A stretch of 64,000 nucleotides of DNA from Drosophila persimilis (GCF_003286085.1 NW_020825369.1:62001-126000); one strand, 5' to 3'; shown: positions 39,495 through 51,372, counted from the stretch's first letter. A program made the numbers and translations. Notes: a model not told the origin generated them from the sequence alone.

Positions 39495-41429
39495 ACACTG
39501 GACGGGGAAAGGGAATTGGCCAAAAATGTTCCATATTAGAATTATGCAAATGAGACGAGGAGCTTGGCATTGCGGTTCGTTTTTTTTTTTGGGAAAATTC
39601 TATGCCCGAGTGAGGCATGAGGCGCGTGGCATGGCATCCGATCGGAATCGGAGTCGACAATATTCGATAGAGCCATGCGACTCAATGCAGCACAACAGCA
39701 AACGGAAAAAAAAAGTGGGTGCACTTTTAGGCAGGCCACAGAAGCAGTTCAATGTGTGCAAGCAGTGGAAAATAAGCAGTTGGAGGGTTTAAAGTGGCTA
39801 AGCAGTAGAGAAGAAGCATCCGCAGAGCTTTCAGCAGTTCAAGCAGTGCAGAGTGAGCGAATTTTAGGGCAAAAATGATCGAAATTTCTGCGGTTTTTTC
39901 TTTCTTTAAGTGTGGTTCGCGTTTATCAGTGGAAGTCAGACCACATTTAGGTTTTTTAATATCGGCATTCAATGGGTTGGTACTTTCGTATGCTTTTAGG
40001 GCTTTACAGGCTAGTTTGAAGGCTTCCTTTTCCTTCGGAAAATAGGAAATATAAGGCTAAAAGCAAAAGTTTCACAGCAATATATGTTTTTGCATTGATA
40101 TTTCAAGGGTTTTCTATGCAAATGAATTTAATTTAATTATATTTAGTTGATATTCATTTAATTGATATTCACGTGGTCTACGAGATATTAAAATGTAACA
40201 TTGGAAGGGCTTACACTTAAAGATTTTACGTTATTCGTTTCTTTCCCCCCTTTAAAGCATTTGCGTCTAGAATCTCCCTTTAAACCAAAGACCCCACCTT
40301 TTTGCTCATTTAAAACCATCTACCAATCGACCCTGACAAAGTGAAAACTATTCCGATTGACTGTAAGACGACACATATTAGCCAAAGGACGAATTCAATT
40401 TTCGTGGCACGCCCGCCGACCCTCAAAACGATGTCCTTTTATGGCCGTGCGAGGGCACAGGAATGCCTTTGATCAGCAGCTCATCAGCCGGGGCAAAAAA
40501 GAATACACGAGTATGTATGGAATAATGTCAGGGCGAAGCGAAGCGAAGCCACATACGGAATACTTTAAAAGGAATGTCTGCCAAAGGTTGGTCCTTCTTT
40601 CCTCAGAGAGATATTTATGTATACATTTTTTGTGCTGCTGCTGCTTCATTTCTACCTCTTCTTCTTCTTCGTTTTTGGTGTATGAAAAGTGAGATGTGTG
40701 TGCGAGAGCCTCTGTCTCACGCGAAGGTGAAGGACGTCCGGCATGTCCTTGCCTATGGGAATCTATAGACTATGCAGTGGAGTGGAGTGGATATCATTAT
40801 CCCCCCACCACCATCTTCCCTCATGGGCGGTAAATCAGCGAAGCAGTGCTCTGGCTTGAGGAAAATCACTTAGGAGCCATGACGCGGCCGGCCTGAGATA
40901 AGTTGGCGGTTTTAAAATTAATGGAGACATTCGTCCTTCGCGCACACATCCTGCCACGCTGGATGGCCACCCAGGCCACCCAGTAGGTCTATTTAATAGC
41001 CTAGGAGCCTAGCTGCTTAGATTGCACTTTTTTAGACCCCCATGATGTGGCATATGGAATATCTCGTATGTGTGTAATAAATTTCAAAGAAAATCCATTC
41101 AAAGATTTCCCTTTTTTGTTAGGTTTCAATCGATTGTAAATGATTTGTGGGCATAAAAAAAATAAAACCAAAAAAAAGAAAAAGCAAAAGCATTAAAAAT
41201 CATTTTCAAACTGTTCAACTGCGAAATTCAAAGCAAAGCTTTCCCGGCGAGCTTTTTGCCCGCCGCGAGCTTAATTTAGCAAAGTTGCGAACCTTGGGAG
41301 AGCTTTTGCAAAGCTTTTCCTACCCGTTAACAGACTGTTAAGTGCCTCTGTTAATGGAATCAAGTCAAAAATTTGATATTTTCAAGATTTTTACTCACTC
41401 AAAAAAATATATAAGAAAAAACCCACAGG

Positions 41430-41475
41430 TTTTTGCGAGGAGGAAACTCACCTGCAAAGAAAAAGAAAAAAATAA
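41430..41475 (-). other. Recursive (ratchet) splice site TTTCTTTGCAG|GTGAGT
   Basis: On the minus strand a CTAAT branch-point-like word is followed by TTTTTTCTTTTTCTTTGCAG and directly by GTGAGTTTCC. The junction is between 41452 and 41451. It lies about 17.7 kb downstream of the exon ending at 59102 and 19.7 kb upstream of the ratchet site at 21733. It is the stronger of the two by eye. Confidence 0.72.
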
Positions 41476-41662
41476 TATTAGATTTTCAGTTGAAAGACAA
41501 AAAAAAGTTTTGTGCGCCGTGTCTAAGAAAAAGAAAATCAATACGACACACACACACACACACACGCACTGAAGTGCCCTTAAGAAAGGTACAAGAGACA
41601 CACAGAGACAGAGAGAGAAAGAGAGAGACAGTTTTCTCTGTTGTTCAGTTGTCATCAAGCAC

Positions 41663-41708
41663 CCCCATGCCCCATGCCCCATGCCCCATGCCCCATGCCC
41701 GATGCCCC
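41663..41708 (+). repeat. CCCCATG heptamer repeat
   Basis: About six units, the last two altered (CCCGATGCCCC). Confidence 0.9.
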
Positions 41709-41811
41709 ACCAAGCAGGCCCTGTAGACCACTCAACCTTGATGATCATCGGCACATGGCGGCGCACATCCCTCTTAGTCCTCCTTAAAATCATACATGCG
41801 AATGTGTGTCA

Positions 41812-41817
41812 TTTATT
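41812..41817 (-). terminator. Polyadenylation signal AATAAA of the nested channel gene
   Basis: AATAAA (TTTATT on the plus strand) about 30 nt past the stop codon at 41847, giving a very short 3' UTR. Confidence 0.6.
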
Positions 41818-41846
41818 ATTTCCTTAGTTACAGATACTCGTACCAT

Positions 41847-43279
41847 TTAGGCTACAGATACATTCGATGGGTCGTGCCGAAAGTGTGACCAGAACCGAAA
41901 GACCATAAAGTAAATCAACTCGAAGCCACTGATGAGCGAACAGCCAATGCAAATGCCCAAGACACCGCCAATATTTGCTGGAAAGGAAAGCCTCCAATTA
42001 AAAGGGAAAACCTCTGGTGTCCGAGGACATTTTCATTTTCGCGTACACAGAATCTGATACCAATGATAGTGTTTGTCCTGCGAGTAGATCCTCCAGCGAG
42101 GGTCCCCGAAGCGCAGCAGAAGAGTACTCCGAAAGGGATGCATACGTCCGAGCAGGCTTTTGTGCAGACTGTACAACATTTGATTGCAGAGCGGCAGGCA
42201 CTGCGGACACTGGTTCGGCGACCAATTTACTACACAACACAGAGGGGAAAAGATACATAAAGAGAGGGCGAAAAAAGATACTGGGAAGCCTCCGTCTTAC
42301 CCGCAACCATTTGCAGGCAGGCAATGTCCTCTAGCGTACAAGACTTTTGCTTTAATTTCGCCTCTCTCTCGAACGGATACGGCACACAGTGACAATTCAT
42401 TAGAGAGGCCCTAATCCGGCAATCCTGCAGGCACTTCTCCCTGCCGTCACCCTCGTGCGGGAAGTAACAGTCACGTCTGTCCAGGGGATAGTCGCGTAGC
42501 TCCGAATTGGCCCCCAGCTCCATGGCGTTCACTTCCACCAGGGACTTTTCCCCCCCGCCGATGGTTATGCGGCCCAACCAACTGGAAATATGCAAACGGA
42601 AACCGGGAAAACTGCTCTTCTCCATTGGAAATTCATCTTCTTGGGAGGTGTCCAACGACAGCGACAGCTCTCCCGTGATATTCGCGTCCCTTAAGACACA
42701 GCAGTGGCCGTGATTAGTGGCTCGAAGCTGGAATATCTCTGAACAATTGATGGTCACACGATTCTGCTGACATTTTAGGATCAGGGAAACACAGGGGGTC
42801 GATAGATCCATCAACTGGGAGCGTACATCTCTAAATCCCAGAGACTCTTGCAGCTCCTTGGCTTCTTCGGGGTCCACAGACATGGGATCCGTGTAGCCCG
42901 ACAGTAGATGTATCTTTTGCCACCAGAAACCCAATGGTTTTCCACTGGAATTGGCCAGCATCTGCGTGTAGTCCTGCATCTTTCTTTTACTAAATCTATG
43001 GCCACTGCAAATCGCCAACGATGGCAACGTCAACGCCCCTTTCTCCCCCAAATCCCGCTCGGATAGATCTGTTATCGTGGAGTTGTCCAGCAGTTCCAGT
43101 ATCATGGCGAATACCGAATAGCCCGCAAAGATCAGGCCGCAGCAGATGAAGGAGAACCAAAAGATGCGCTGCACACGACGTCTCCGGATGAAGTACAGCA
43201 AACCGAATCCATTGAGGCTCGTCTTTCGGAAATACTCGACGACCGTGCGATTGAGGGCCACCACCAGGCGGGAGGACAT
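41847..43279 (-). CDS. Pickpocket-type DEG/ENaC sodium channel subunit, nested gene, three exons
   Basis: Join 43279-42301, 42229-42047 and 41977-41847 (minus strand). Introns are 42230-42300 (GTAAGA...TGTGTAG) and 41978-42046 (GTACGC...TTTCCAG). The coding length of 1293 nt predicts 430 aa. Residues about 39-61 form TM1 (FWFSFICCGLIFAGYSVFAM), after a short cytoplasmic N-terminus containing RKTSLNGFGLLYF. The extracellular part has LPSLAICSGHRF, several cysteines and CPQCLPLC. TM2, from residue 389, reads NIGGVLGICIGCSLISGFEL and carries the GxS selectivity-filter motif as GCS (399-401). These are hallmarks of degenerin/ENaC trimers, which pass Na+ across the plasma membrane in sensory and epithelial cells. 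The protein is shorter than many family members and the tail is brief (HDPSNVSVA). The start is the first ATG of the open frame. The second donor, GTACGC, is the weakest junction. I do not assign a specific ppk number. Confidence 0.9.
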
Positions 43280-45446
43280 TCTGGAGGGAACTAGGGCGAT
43301 CCTTTACCAAAATTTCACCGCCTTTGTGGCAATCCAATTCCGATTCCACTCCCGATGATTATATGATATGTATCGCTGGTTTTTGGGTGGCGCCAACAAG
43401 TGGGCGTGGCAATGACAGCGGAAGGGCGTGCACAACATGCAACCAAATGTCAACGGTAATTTATGGCCACACACGGACGCACACACACACAGATACAAAT
43501 GCCGAAAACACCCACACACTCGTGCACTGCAGTGGAAGTATCACGCTAATGCGAGAGGTTGCATATTAATGTGGGGAAATGGGGCATATAATATGGAGAA
43601 TAAAGTGGTTTTTGGTCAGGGAATAGAAGACGAATGGATGCTCTAGCAAGGAACCAACTTTGAAGGGGACTCGGGATGAATTATTGGATAGTTAAAGCCT
43701 TTAAGGCGCGAATAAAGTCTATGGGAAGCCGCTAAGAAGGCAATTTGTAGGAACTTCAAGAAAGAAAACTGTGCTGGAAGGATGGATACGAAATATTAAG
43801 AATTCATTGAAATGGAAAGAAACTACCGATGGCAAGGAATTCTGGAAAGAAACTTTGCGGAAGAAACATGGAAATGAATTAGAGGATAACTTGGGAACAG
43901 AGCAAAGGAATGAATGGAATGGAATCAATGAAAAACACTATTGCGTAGAGGAAAGCCAAGAAAGCCACTCAACTGTAGAAATGACAGATGGAAACAATGG
44001 AATGAAACGTTCAACATCAACAATGAACGGAACAATGGGAAGAAACAATGACAGTAAACCCTGAGACGAAACAATAAAAGGAACAGCGAGAAGAAACATT
44101 GGAATACAGCTCTGAAAATAAAGAATGAAGGGAAACTATAGGGGAACCATGGAATGGGAACACTCTACAGCAAAACCGTAACCAAACTATTCCGGAAGAA
44201 CTTGAAAGAACACTTGAAAAACAAAATCACGAAAAAAGACTGAATCCACAACGAAAGGAACGATGAAATGCAACCAAGGAACGTGAAAACGGCAACAATC
44301 TAAGGAAATTGTGTAATAAACGTATAGATTAATACCCTACCACTATCTCTGTCTTCCAAATGGGCGGGGGAAGGGGTATAAGGGGTAACTATAAACTAAT
44401 CAGACAAACTAATTTAAGTATATATACTTGTATGTGCTCAATGGGTTCTCTCCCCGTAAAGAGTAAAGCAAACACGAAGCGAGCATGCGAGCAGGCCAAC
44501 AGCTAACTGGCATGTAATCTTGGCCACCCAACCACCCCCCCCACCCCCCAAGCACCCCTCTACCACTCTCTGCCCGCACGGGACAAACAAGTTTCGAGAG
44601 CCAAAACGCAAAGCAGAGAGCCATGAGACTCGTAGAACAGGCAGACTAAATAAAAATGAACAGCGCGAATTTCAATAAGAACACCCACACACACACACTC
44701 GCACAGAGGAACAGGGAGGGGGGAGGAGGAAGCCTACCTCCCTTCTATCCACACACCCACAAATAATTTCCGGTTCAATTAAACGCTTGTTTATTTATTT
44801 ATTTATTTATTTATACGAAGCTTCTCTAAGCGAAGGCATCTCGGAAAAGGGGGGCGGAACTGTATTGGGCTGGTGGGCGTGGCTGCATGTGTTTTCCCCT
44901 TTTAATTGTGTGCGGCATGTGGCATGTGGCATGCGGCATGGATGTACGTTAGAAGCAACAGCAACAGCAAATGCCACTAATTTGTTTATGAATGAAAAAA
45001 AAACACAACGCAGAATATATATTTTGAGGGGAGAATGTCAAAGATGAAAGATTTGAGGAGAGTAGAGGAAAATGGTGGGGAAAATTGGTATCCAATTTCA
45101 CAGGGGAAATGTGTATGCAGGGGCGCGGAGGGGGACAGGGCAGAAGGTCGTTATAGTTTAAGGACTCCTGAAGACTCGTTAATCTTGTCAAGAAATGGTT
45201 TCAGCTGAAGGCAAAGGCAAAGGCAAAGGCTTGGCGCCAAGTGGTTTAAAGGGTGGGGTGGGCAGGGGTGGGGGGCTAAGAGTGGTGAGGGGCGGAAAGA
45301 TAAGGAAGAGGTGGAGCAGCACTCCCTGTTTCGGGGAGGCAAGGAAAAGGTCAACTAACCGCAAAATGATTGCATACTTTAATGGGCCAAGCACTTAGGC
45401 ATCCTCCACTGCACTCTCACTCCTCCTCCCTTTCTCCCTCCCTCTC

Positions 45447-45479
<33 letters not shown>

Positions 45480-45810
45480 GGTTGGGTTGTCTCAATTTCC
45501 TTGCTTCCGTGTCGCTAAGGAAAATTGCATCAGTAAAAATAGCGCAAAAAATTGAATAAAACTAACTATCTGGTGGGAAAGAGAGAGGGACACATAGAGA
45601 CAGAGAAAGGGAGAGAGAAATGAAGCTGGCGAGCAGGTCGAGCAGTGGAGCAGTAGTGCGGGGCATGTGCCACGACAGCCGTCGGTTGTAAGCGGAGGAA
45701 AATGCATAAATGTGAAAGGTTATAGTGTTGCAACGTGCGTGCCACGAGTTCAAGAGGCAGGGCATCATAGAGGAACAGCAGAGGACGAGGAGTGTAAGAG
45801 GGAACAGAGG

Positions 45811-46015
45811 GAGAAGCCAGGGAGGAGACAGGGAGAAGCCAGGCAGGAGCCAGGGAGGAGCCAGGGAGGAGCCAGGGAGAAGCCAGGGAGAAGCCAGGGA
45901 GAAGCCAGGGAGAAGCCAGGGGGAAGCCAGGGAGAAGCCAGGGAGAAGCCAGGGAGAAGCCAGGGAGAAGCCAGGGAGAAGCCAGGGAGAACCCAGGGAG
46001 AAGCCAGGGAGAAGG
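45811..46015 (+). repeat. 12-bp minisatellite GAGAAGCCAGGG, about 17 copies
   Basis: Very homogeneous units with a few GAG/GGG variants. All frames on both strands are open through it, creating long apparent proteins (EARE..., ASPWLLPGFS...). Confidence 0.92.
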
Positions 46016-46318
46016 AGGTAGTGGTAGAGGTAGAGAAAGAGGAAAGGGTTAAGTGCTTTGTGGCTTATGGAATGCAAGCCAAACGAAGAGCTTCGAGGAG
46101 GAGGAGGAGGAGGAGGCAAGGGGGCGGCACACACGTGAAGCCCGGAGCCATAGAGAATCCGGTGACAGAGAATGAGCGGGCGTTTGGGGATGTGGCCCAG
46201 GATGGGGCACAGAGAAATTCTCCTTCTCCATCTGCAAAGCAAATTCCCACACAGAGACACAGAGGAAATTCTTTAAGACGCATCTCAAAGATGTGGAGTC
46301 CATGAAGAAATGTTTAAA

Positions 46319-46341
46319 GCACACACACACACACACACACA
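46319..46341 (+). repeat. (CA)n microsatellite
   Basis: Pure CA run. Confidence 0.9.
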
Positions 46342-46799
46342 GAAGCGAAAGGAACCCCAAACAGATCTGCAGTTGTTCCGCCTCAAAGGCCACATAACAA
46401 ATCATCATTTCCACACGAATGAAAAGAGTACTCCCATTCCCATTCCCCTTCCCATTCCCTTTCACCTTCCCTTTCCCCCTCCCCCACTGCCATTCACCTC
46501 GCTCTCAAAATGCCACGTGTGCATATCCTGTTGAAAGATAAACAAGCAGGACTCAAGGACTGAATCATTTTATCCACAAAACAGCAACAACAGCAGCATG
46601 GAAACAGGCATGGAAACAGGCATGGAAAGTGCAAAAGGCAACATCAAAATCAAAATCACATTGCACTCGAAACGGACGTTTGTATCATTGTATCTATCGG
46701 AATAATTCACACAAAAAACAACACACAGGAAGGAAAACCAGCAGGAAAAAACAACACCCAAAAAATCAAAAGAAAAACAAATACAAGTTGGGGAAAAGT

Positions 46800-46842
46800 G
46801 GCAGCGGCAGCGGCAGCGGCAGCGGCAGCAGCAGCAGCAGGG
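46800..46842 (+). repeat. GGCAGC hexamer / GCA triplet repeat
   Basis: About five GGCAGC units followed by GCA triplets. Confidence 0.9.
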
Positions 46843-47239
46843 AAAATGCAATGACAACAACAGCAAGAAAAAGTTGCCATAAAAAAATGCTCAACCATAA
46901 CAGAGAATGACAGAGTATGACATAGAATGAGAGACAAGTGGGAGAGCGCGCTCTCGCCTTGCGCAGGATCTCACGCTCTCGCCATCATCTTGCCTCTTCG
47001 CTGCCCTCGCCGTGACGTCGTCTATGACGTTGCATAGAAAAATGCGAAAATGCGTGCATAGAAAGACGGCACAAAACAGGAATACGAAAGAAAACGCGAG
47101 AACAGCAGGAGGAAGGGAGCGGAGGGGAGCGGAGGGGAGCGGAAGGGAGCGGAAGGGAGCAAGTGGAAAAGGAGACCAGCATCAGCATCAGCCCCAAAGC
47201 GCACTGCGTTGAGAGAGGTGCCTAATGAGCGGAAGGAAG

Positions 47240-47440
47240 CAACGAATGCGAGTGGGCGAGGAGCAGGCAGAGGGGCAGGTGGTGGGGCAGGTAGAGGGAC
47301 AGATGGAGGTGCAGGCGGTGAGGCAGGCAGAGGGGCTGGAGGAGCGGCAGGCGGAGGTGCAGGCGGAGGAGCAGGCGGAGGAGCAGGCGGAAGAGCAGGC
47401 GGAGGAGCAGGCGGTGAGGCAGGCGGAGGGTCGGTCGGCT
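47240..47440 (+). repeat. 12-bp minisatellite GCAGGCGGAGGA, degenerate
   Basis: Recurrent GCAGGCGGAGGAGCAGGCGG units grading into diverged copies at the left edge. Gives Gly/Ala/Glu/Pro-rich apparent frames. Confidence 0.85.
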
Positions 47441-47829
47441 GGGCAGATGAGAGCAACGCCATCGGAGAGTGTATCGAACAGATTATACCCTCAGTAACTC
47501 TTATAAAGATACAACCAGTTTTAGCCCCTATAATGGGAATTTCTGGGGGAACACCTCGCCCTCCGTTGGAGACATTTCCGCAAAGATCTTTCTAGATGTT
47601 CCTTGAAACCCAATAGAAAAGTTTCCCATAAATATCCTCTTTTTTCTACACTTTTTTTTACCCAGAAGATCTTACATTGTTGGAGTGCTGCCACATGCCA
47701 CCAAATGACACCTTTGAATGGGCATATAAACCATTCAAGTACACTAGTGAAACTTATTCACACGCTCATTCACAGCATATTCACACCCATAACGAATACC
47801 ACATATACGAGTATTCACATCCTTAAGCT

Positions 47830-47860
47830 CGTATTCGTATTCGTATTCGTATTCGTAATC
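47830..47860 (+). repeat. GTATTC hexamer repeat
   Basis: About five units just downstream (in the minus-strand sense) of the candidate short exon ending at 47880. Confidence 0.9.
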
Positions 47861-47879
47861 GTATGATGATATCCATTAC

Positions 47880-47916
47880 CTTTGAAACAAGCACAACCCA
47901 TGATGTAGCCCATCAT
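47880..47916 (-). CDS. Candidate short first coding exon, MMGYIMGCACFK
   Basis: ATG at 47916 opens 12 codons plus one base up to a donor-like AAAG|GTAATG (47878-47879). A third in-frame ATG gives MGCACFK, whose Met-Gly-Cys-x-Cys start is typical of myristoylated and palmitoylated N-termini. The phase-1 end matches exon 1356-1616, giving Glu at the joint. The same frame is open further upstream (HKKRRHLEGDIKATL) back to TAA near 47991. The GTAATG donor is not strong, and unspliced the frame would continue through the GTATTC repeat to a stop. Linkage to PHACTR is inference. Confidence 0.3.
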
Positions 47917-48713
47917 CAGCGTGGCTTTGATGTCGCCTTCAAGGTGCCTTCGCTTTTTGTGTCCTCCGCTCCACTGCTGGCAGCCTCCTTCTTCTTCTGC
48001 TATCCTCCTTTATTGGTGTTGTTGTAGTCTTGGATGAGTGAACGACATCGGGATTTGAGTTGAATGAATATTGCAGGCAGGCCGGTAGGCCGGCAGGCAG
48101 GCAGGTCCTCTCCTCCTCAGTCTCTCTCTCTCTCTCTCTCTCTGTCTCGTTTTTGTGCCGTCTTCTATCTTCTGTTCTGTTCTGTCTCGTGTTGCTGCTG
48201 TTGTCTCTTTCTAATTGGTGTTTCGCTCTCTCTCTCTCTACGCACGCATGTATGTATTATTCAACACACAATCTGTGTTTATGAGGCCTTTGCGTCGGAC
48301 CTTATCACACTTAGCCGCACTAACGGTTAACGGTTCGCACCGGTTAACGGCAATTTATGCAATAAGCCTCATGAAATATATAAATATATACTACGGTATA
48401 CTCGTATTTATTAGCACGGGGTCCCCTCTTATCATATCATCCACAATCAAAAAAAAAAAAAAAAAGAAAAAAAAAAAAACAAAAAACTTATTTCTGAGTA
48501 GCTGTTCGCCTCTATCTTTCACTATTTCTCTTTGATTTACACTTTACTTTTATCACAATATTCTTATAGATTTATTTGATTTTGCTTTGGTTTTTAATTG
48601 GTCTTATATGGTGTTGTTGTTAGTCCCATAGATTGGGATCCCTTCGGTTATATGATCTGTTGGTTTGTTGTATACATCTATATATGGGGTTCCATTCGAG
48701 TACTATTATTTGT

Positions 48714-48714
<1 letters not shown>

Positions 48715-48769
<55 letters not shown>
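48715..48769 (+). repeat. (TTG)n trinucleotide repeat
   Basis: About 18 pure units; reads polyN on the minus strand without supporting splice sites. Confidence 0.95.
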
Positions 48770-51336
48770 CGTAGGTTCTTGAGTTCTCAATAGTTTTTCT
48801 ATAGCTATTTGTTTTTTTTTTTTATTGATTATCACTTGATATTTGTTTGGTTTCCTTGTCTTGGGGACTCTTCGATTTGATTTCCATTGGCTTCTCTTTC
48901 TCTCTGTCTCCTCCTATCTTTGGGCTTTGATTGTGGAAAATTTGCTCGATTTTCGATGATTTCACTCGCTTCGGCATTTGGTTGTTGAATTTTTGCTTGT
49001 ATTTTTGTTTCAGTTTTGAATTTCATTCAATATTCAATGTTCATATCATTGATTGTGCTTTTGTTGCGGTTTTGTGCGGTTGTTGTTTCAAATTTTAATT
49101 TTTTAAATATCACAAAAGAATCACTGACAATCGGACCACACACCGGGAAAACGGGAAAATGGCAAAAGAAAAACCAATTAAAATTGTTTCATAATTATGT
49201 CAAAAGAATCACAAAATTGTTGTTGTTTTTGGGGTAAACGCTTTTTGTGCATCAAAATTCGAGAACGGCGGGGGCGGGAGATCCCGTTTGATAAATTAAG
49301 ATGAATTTATGGGGGTGGTTGGGGCAACAAGGTCATTTACTTTCTGGGGGGGTAATGTATTCCCATGGAATTTGCCAGCAGAATTCGTCATTTATTTTGA
49401 GAGAGATTTAGCGCAGGGAAAGAGAGGAACGGATATACAAGAAAGATTAAATGCAATCTGAATGCAAATGAATGGGGGATAAATCGGAGATAATTCTGAA
49501 GAAGTCGAGAAAACAAAATTAAGAATTTCAGGAGACTCCTGGAGGGACAGTACCCAAGGGTAAAGGGCTTTCGAAACTGAAATTCCCACAAAGAAACCTT
49601 GGAAATTTCCCCAAAAACACACACAGTGAAATTTCGTGAAAAATTTAGCTCTTGAGAGCGAAATATCCTAAAAGAGAAGCTCTAAGAAACGAAACAAACC
49701 GAAAGAACAGCTCTCAAAAGTACAACTATGAAGAAAAACCTCTTAAAAATTAAACTTCCCAAGGGAAAACTTTCCAAATTCGAAATTCCAGAAGAATTTC
49801 TTTACTAAGAATTGCTTTTGGGGTCGTTTCAGATCATTTTCAAACAGCACATCGCTCGAAATCCGTATCGTTGAACAAAATTTGTGGTATTTTGTGGTTT
49901 AGGAGGATGAAAACCTCTTCCAAAAAAGTCAAAAACACCAAAAATACTTCCTTTCCTAAGAAACTTCCTTTAAAGTCACCAAAAGCCTATGAAAATCATA
50001 GATTATGCTTCAGAGAACCCCTTAAAATACATACATTCTCCCCCCATAAGAAAACCAATATTTAATTGAAACATTATCAACGGAATTCCGAGAAAGAAAT
50101 GGCCACAAAAACTACAATCTCAATCTGTGATGGCACTTGAGGGAGTCACTCAGAGACCAGTCTCTGCGACCACATTGCGGTTTCAATTTCAGTTTCGAAT
50201 GAAAAATAGCAACAGCCCACGCCCCCACACCCCCACGCCCACACCCAATTCCACTTCCACTTCCACTTCTACTTGAAGAATGGCTTGTGTATTGTCGCCA
50301 TATTTGCTTAAATAACGCTGCCCATTGTCCATAAATAAAAGGCAATAAAAGACAGACAGAAATGGAGGCAAGTGGCAAGTGGCACACAGAAGAGGCAGTG
50401 CCACTGTCAGTGGCACAAATTGATAAAGATTATCCGAAAGCCGATGCGACAGGCACGCCATGGAACGCCCAAGCCACAAGCCGATGGATGGGCCTCAAAC
50501 AAAAAAATTAAAATAAAATTTCAGAAGGGCAGACTTTAAGGCAAACGAAGTGTTTGATACCTTCCAAAGAGAGAACAGACGAATATAATTTGTGGCTGCA
50601 AAAGATGTATCTTTAGAACTGAGGAATACCTAGAAATTGATCGAATCTGCTCTACATTTTGATCCGAATCGAAGAGTCTTTGAGCTCTTGGTAAAAACCC
50701 TCTCAGAAGCATATGACCCTCTCTTCTAGGGTATCAAAAGAGCATCAATGGTTGGGGGAAGGCACAAAAGTTGTGAGTGCATTGATGAAAAATCCACACG
50801 CTATAGACACCCCCGCCCGCCCCCCACACACATTCGAAAGCCGCAAAATTTCAATTTAAATTTAATTCATGGAAACAAAAGAAAGAGAGAGAGAGAAAGG
50901 AGAGCCAGCGAGGGAGATAGGGAGAGAAAGTAGAGCCAGCGAGAGAGAGAGAGAGAGAATTAAGAATCGTCAATGGGATTCTGAGAGAATGATTGGGGCA
51001 GGGGCAAGGGAAAAACTGATGTCAGCCGCCTGACAAATGATAAATGAAATGAGAATACCGGAAGTTGCAGTGAGACGAATTTCGCGCCCAATCCCCCAAG
51101 CCTTCCCCCCCCCCCCCCCTCCCCTCCCCTCCCCACCGGATACCCCCTACCAATTGTTAATAATTAAACATGAAATAAAAACACAAAACGAGAGGAAAAA
51201 CAAGAACAAATATGGGAAAATCAAACAACGACCGGACAAACGAGCGACATCAAGTATACGCCACCATAAAAGTGAATGTTTTTTTTTTGTTTTTTTGCGC
51301 GCGCGAGAATTATAATTGATTCTGCGGCGCCCACCG

Positions 51337-51372
51337 CACACACACACGCACACACACACACACACACACACA
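51337..51372 (+). repeat. (CA)n microsatellite, preceded by GCGCGCGC at 51297-51304
   Basis: Alternating purine-pyrimidine sequence throughout, with one GCA interruption. Confidence 0.9.

Larger units (their letters stand above)
29311..41420. other. Intronic, no firm gene: microsatellites and AT-rich repeats
   Basis: Includes a GA tract (29821-29853), GT (31008-31033), GTTGCAC heptamer (32437-32469), CGT triplets (33967-33999), CTT triplets (35272-35323), a G run near 35407-35434, an AT-rich about 95-bp tandem repeat (36050-36470), GA (36691-36737), a promoter-like GAGA/CT segment (36690-37020) and GT (39463-39489). The 32375-32923 frame is driven by GGCGAC/GGCTAT hexamers. Confidence 0.55.
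43280..47879. other. Intronic, no gene seen: GAA-rich stretch and 12-bp repeats
   Basis: 43740-44320 is rich in degenerate GGAATGGAA / GAAACAATGG words. A CT tract lies at 45455-45479, 12-bp arrays at 45811-46015 and 47240-47440, a CA tract at 46319-46341 and a GGCAGC array at 46800-46842. A GAGAGCGCGCTCTC palindrome (46942-46955) lies close to two CRE-like sites (47013-47031). No splice-bounded exon was recognised. Confidence 0.5.

Noticed and set aside
41998-42324. Apparent frameshift in the channel gene: a 108-codon overlapping frame ends in SVYAKMKMSSDTRG
   Set aside because: The frame reads through two introns. With introns 42230-42300 and 41978-42046 removed, CPQCLPLC and TM2 fall in one frame without any frameshift.
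43740-44330. 97-codon GAA/AATGG-rich plus frame as a gene
   Set aside because: The sequence is a degenerate GGAATGGAA/GAAACAATGG satellite; composition explains the lack of stops.
45562-46305. 232- and 212-codon overlapping frames on opposite strands
   Set aside because: They are made of the 12-bp GAGAAGCCAGGG array plus CT/GA tracts; no domain or splice context.
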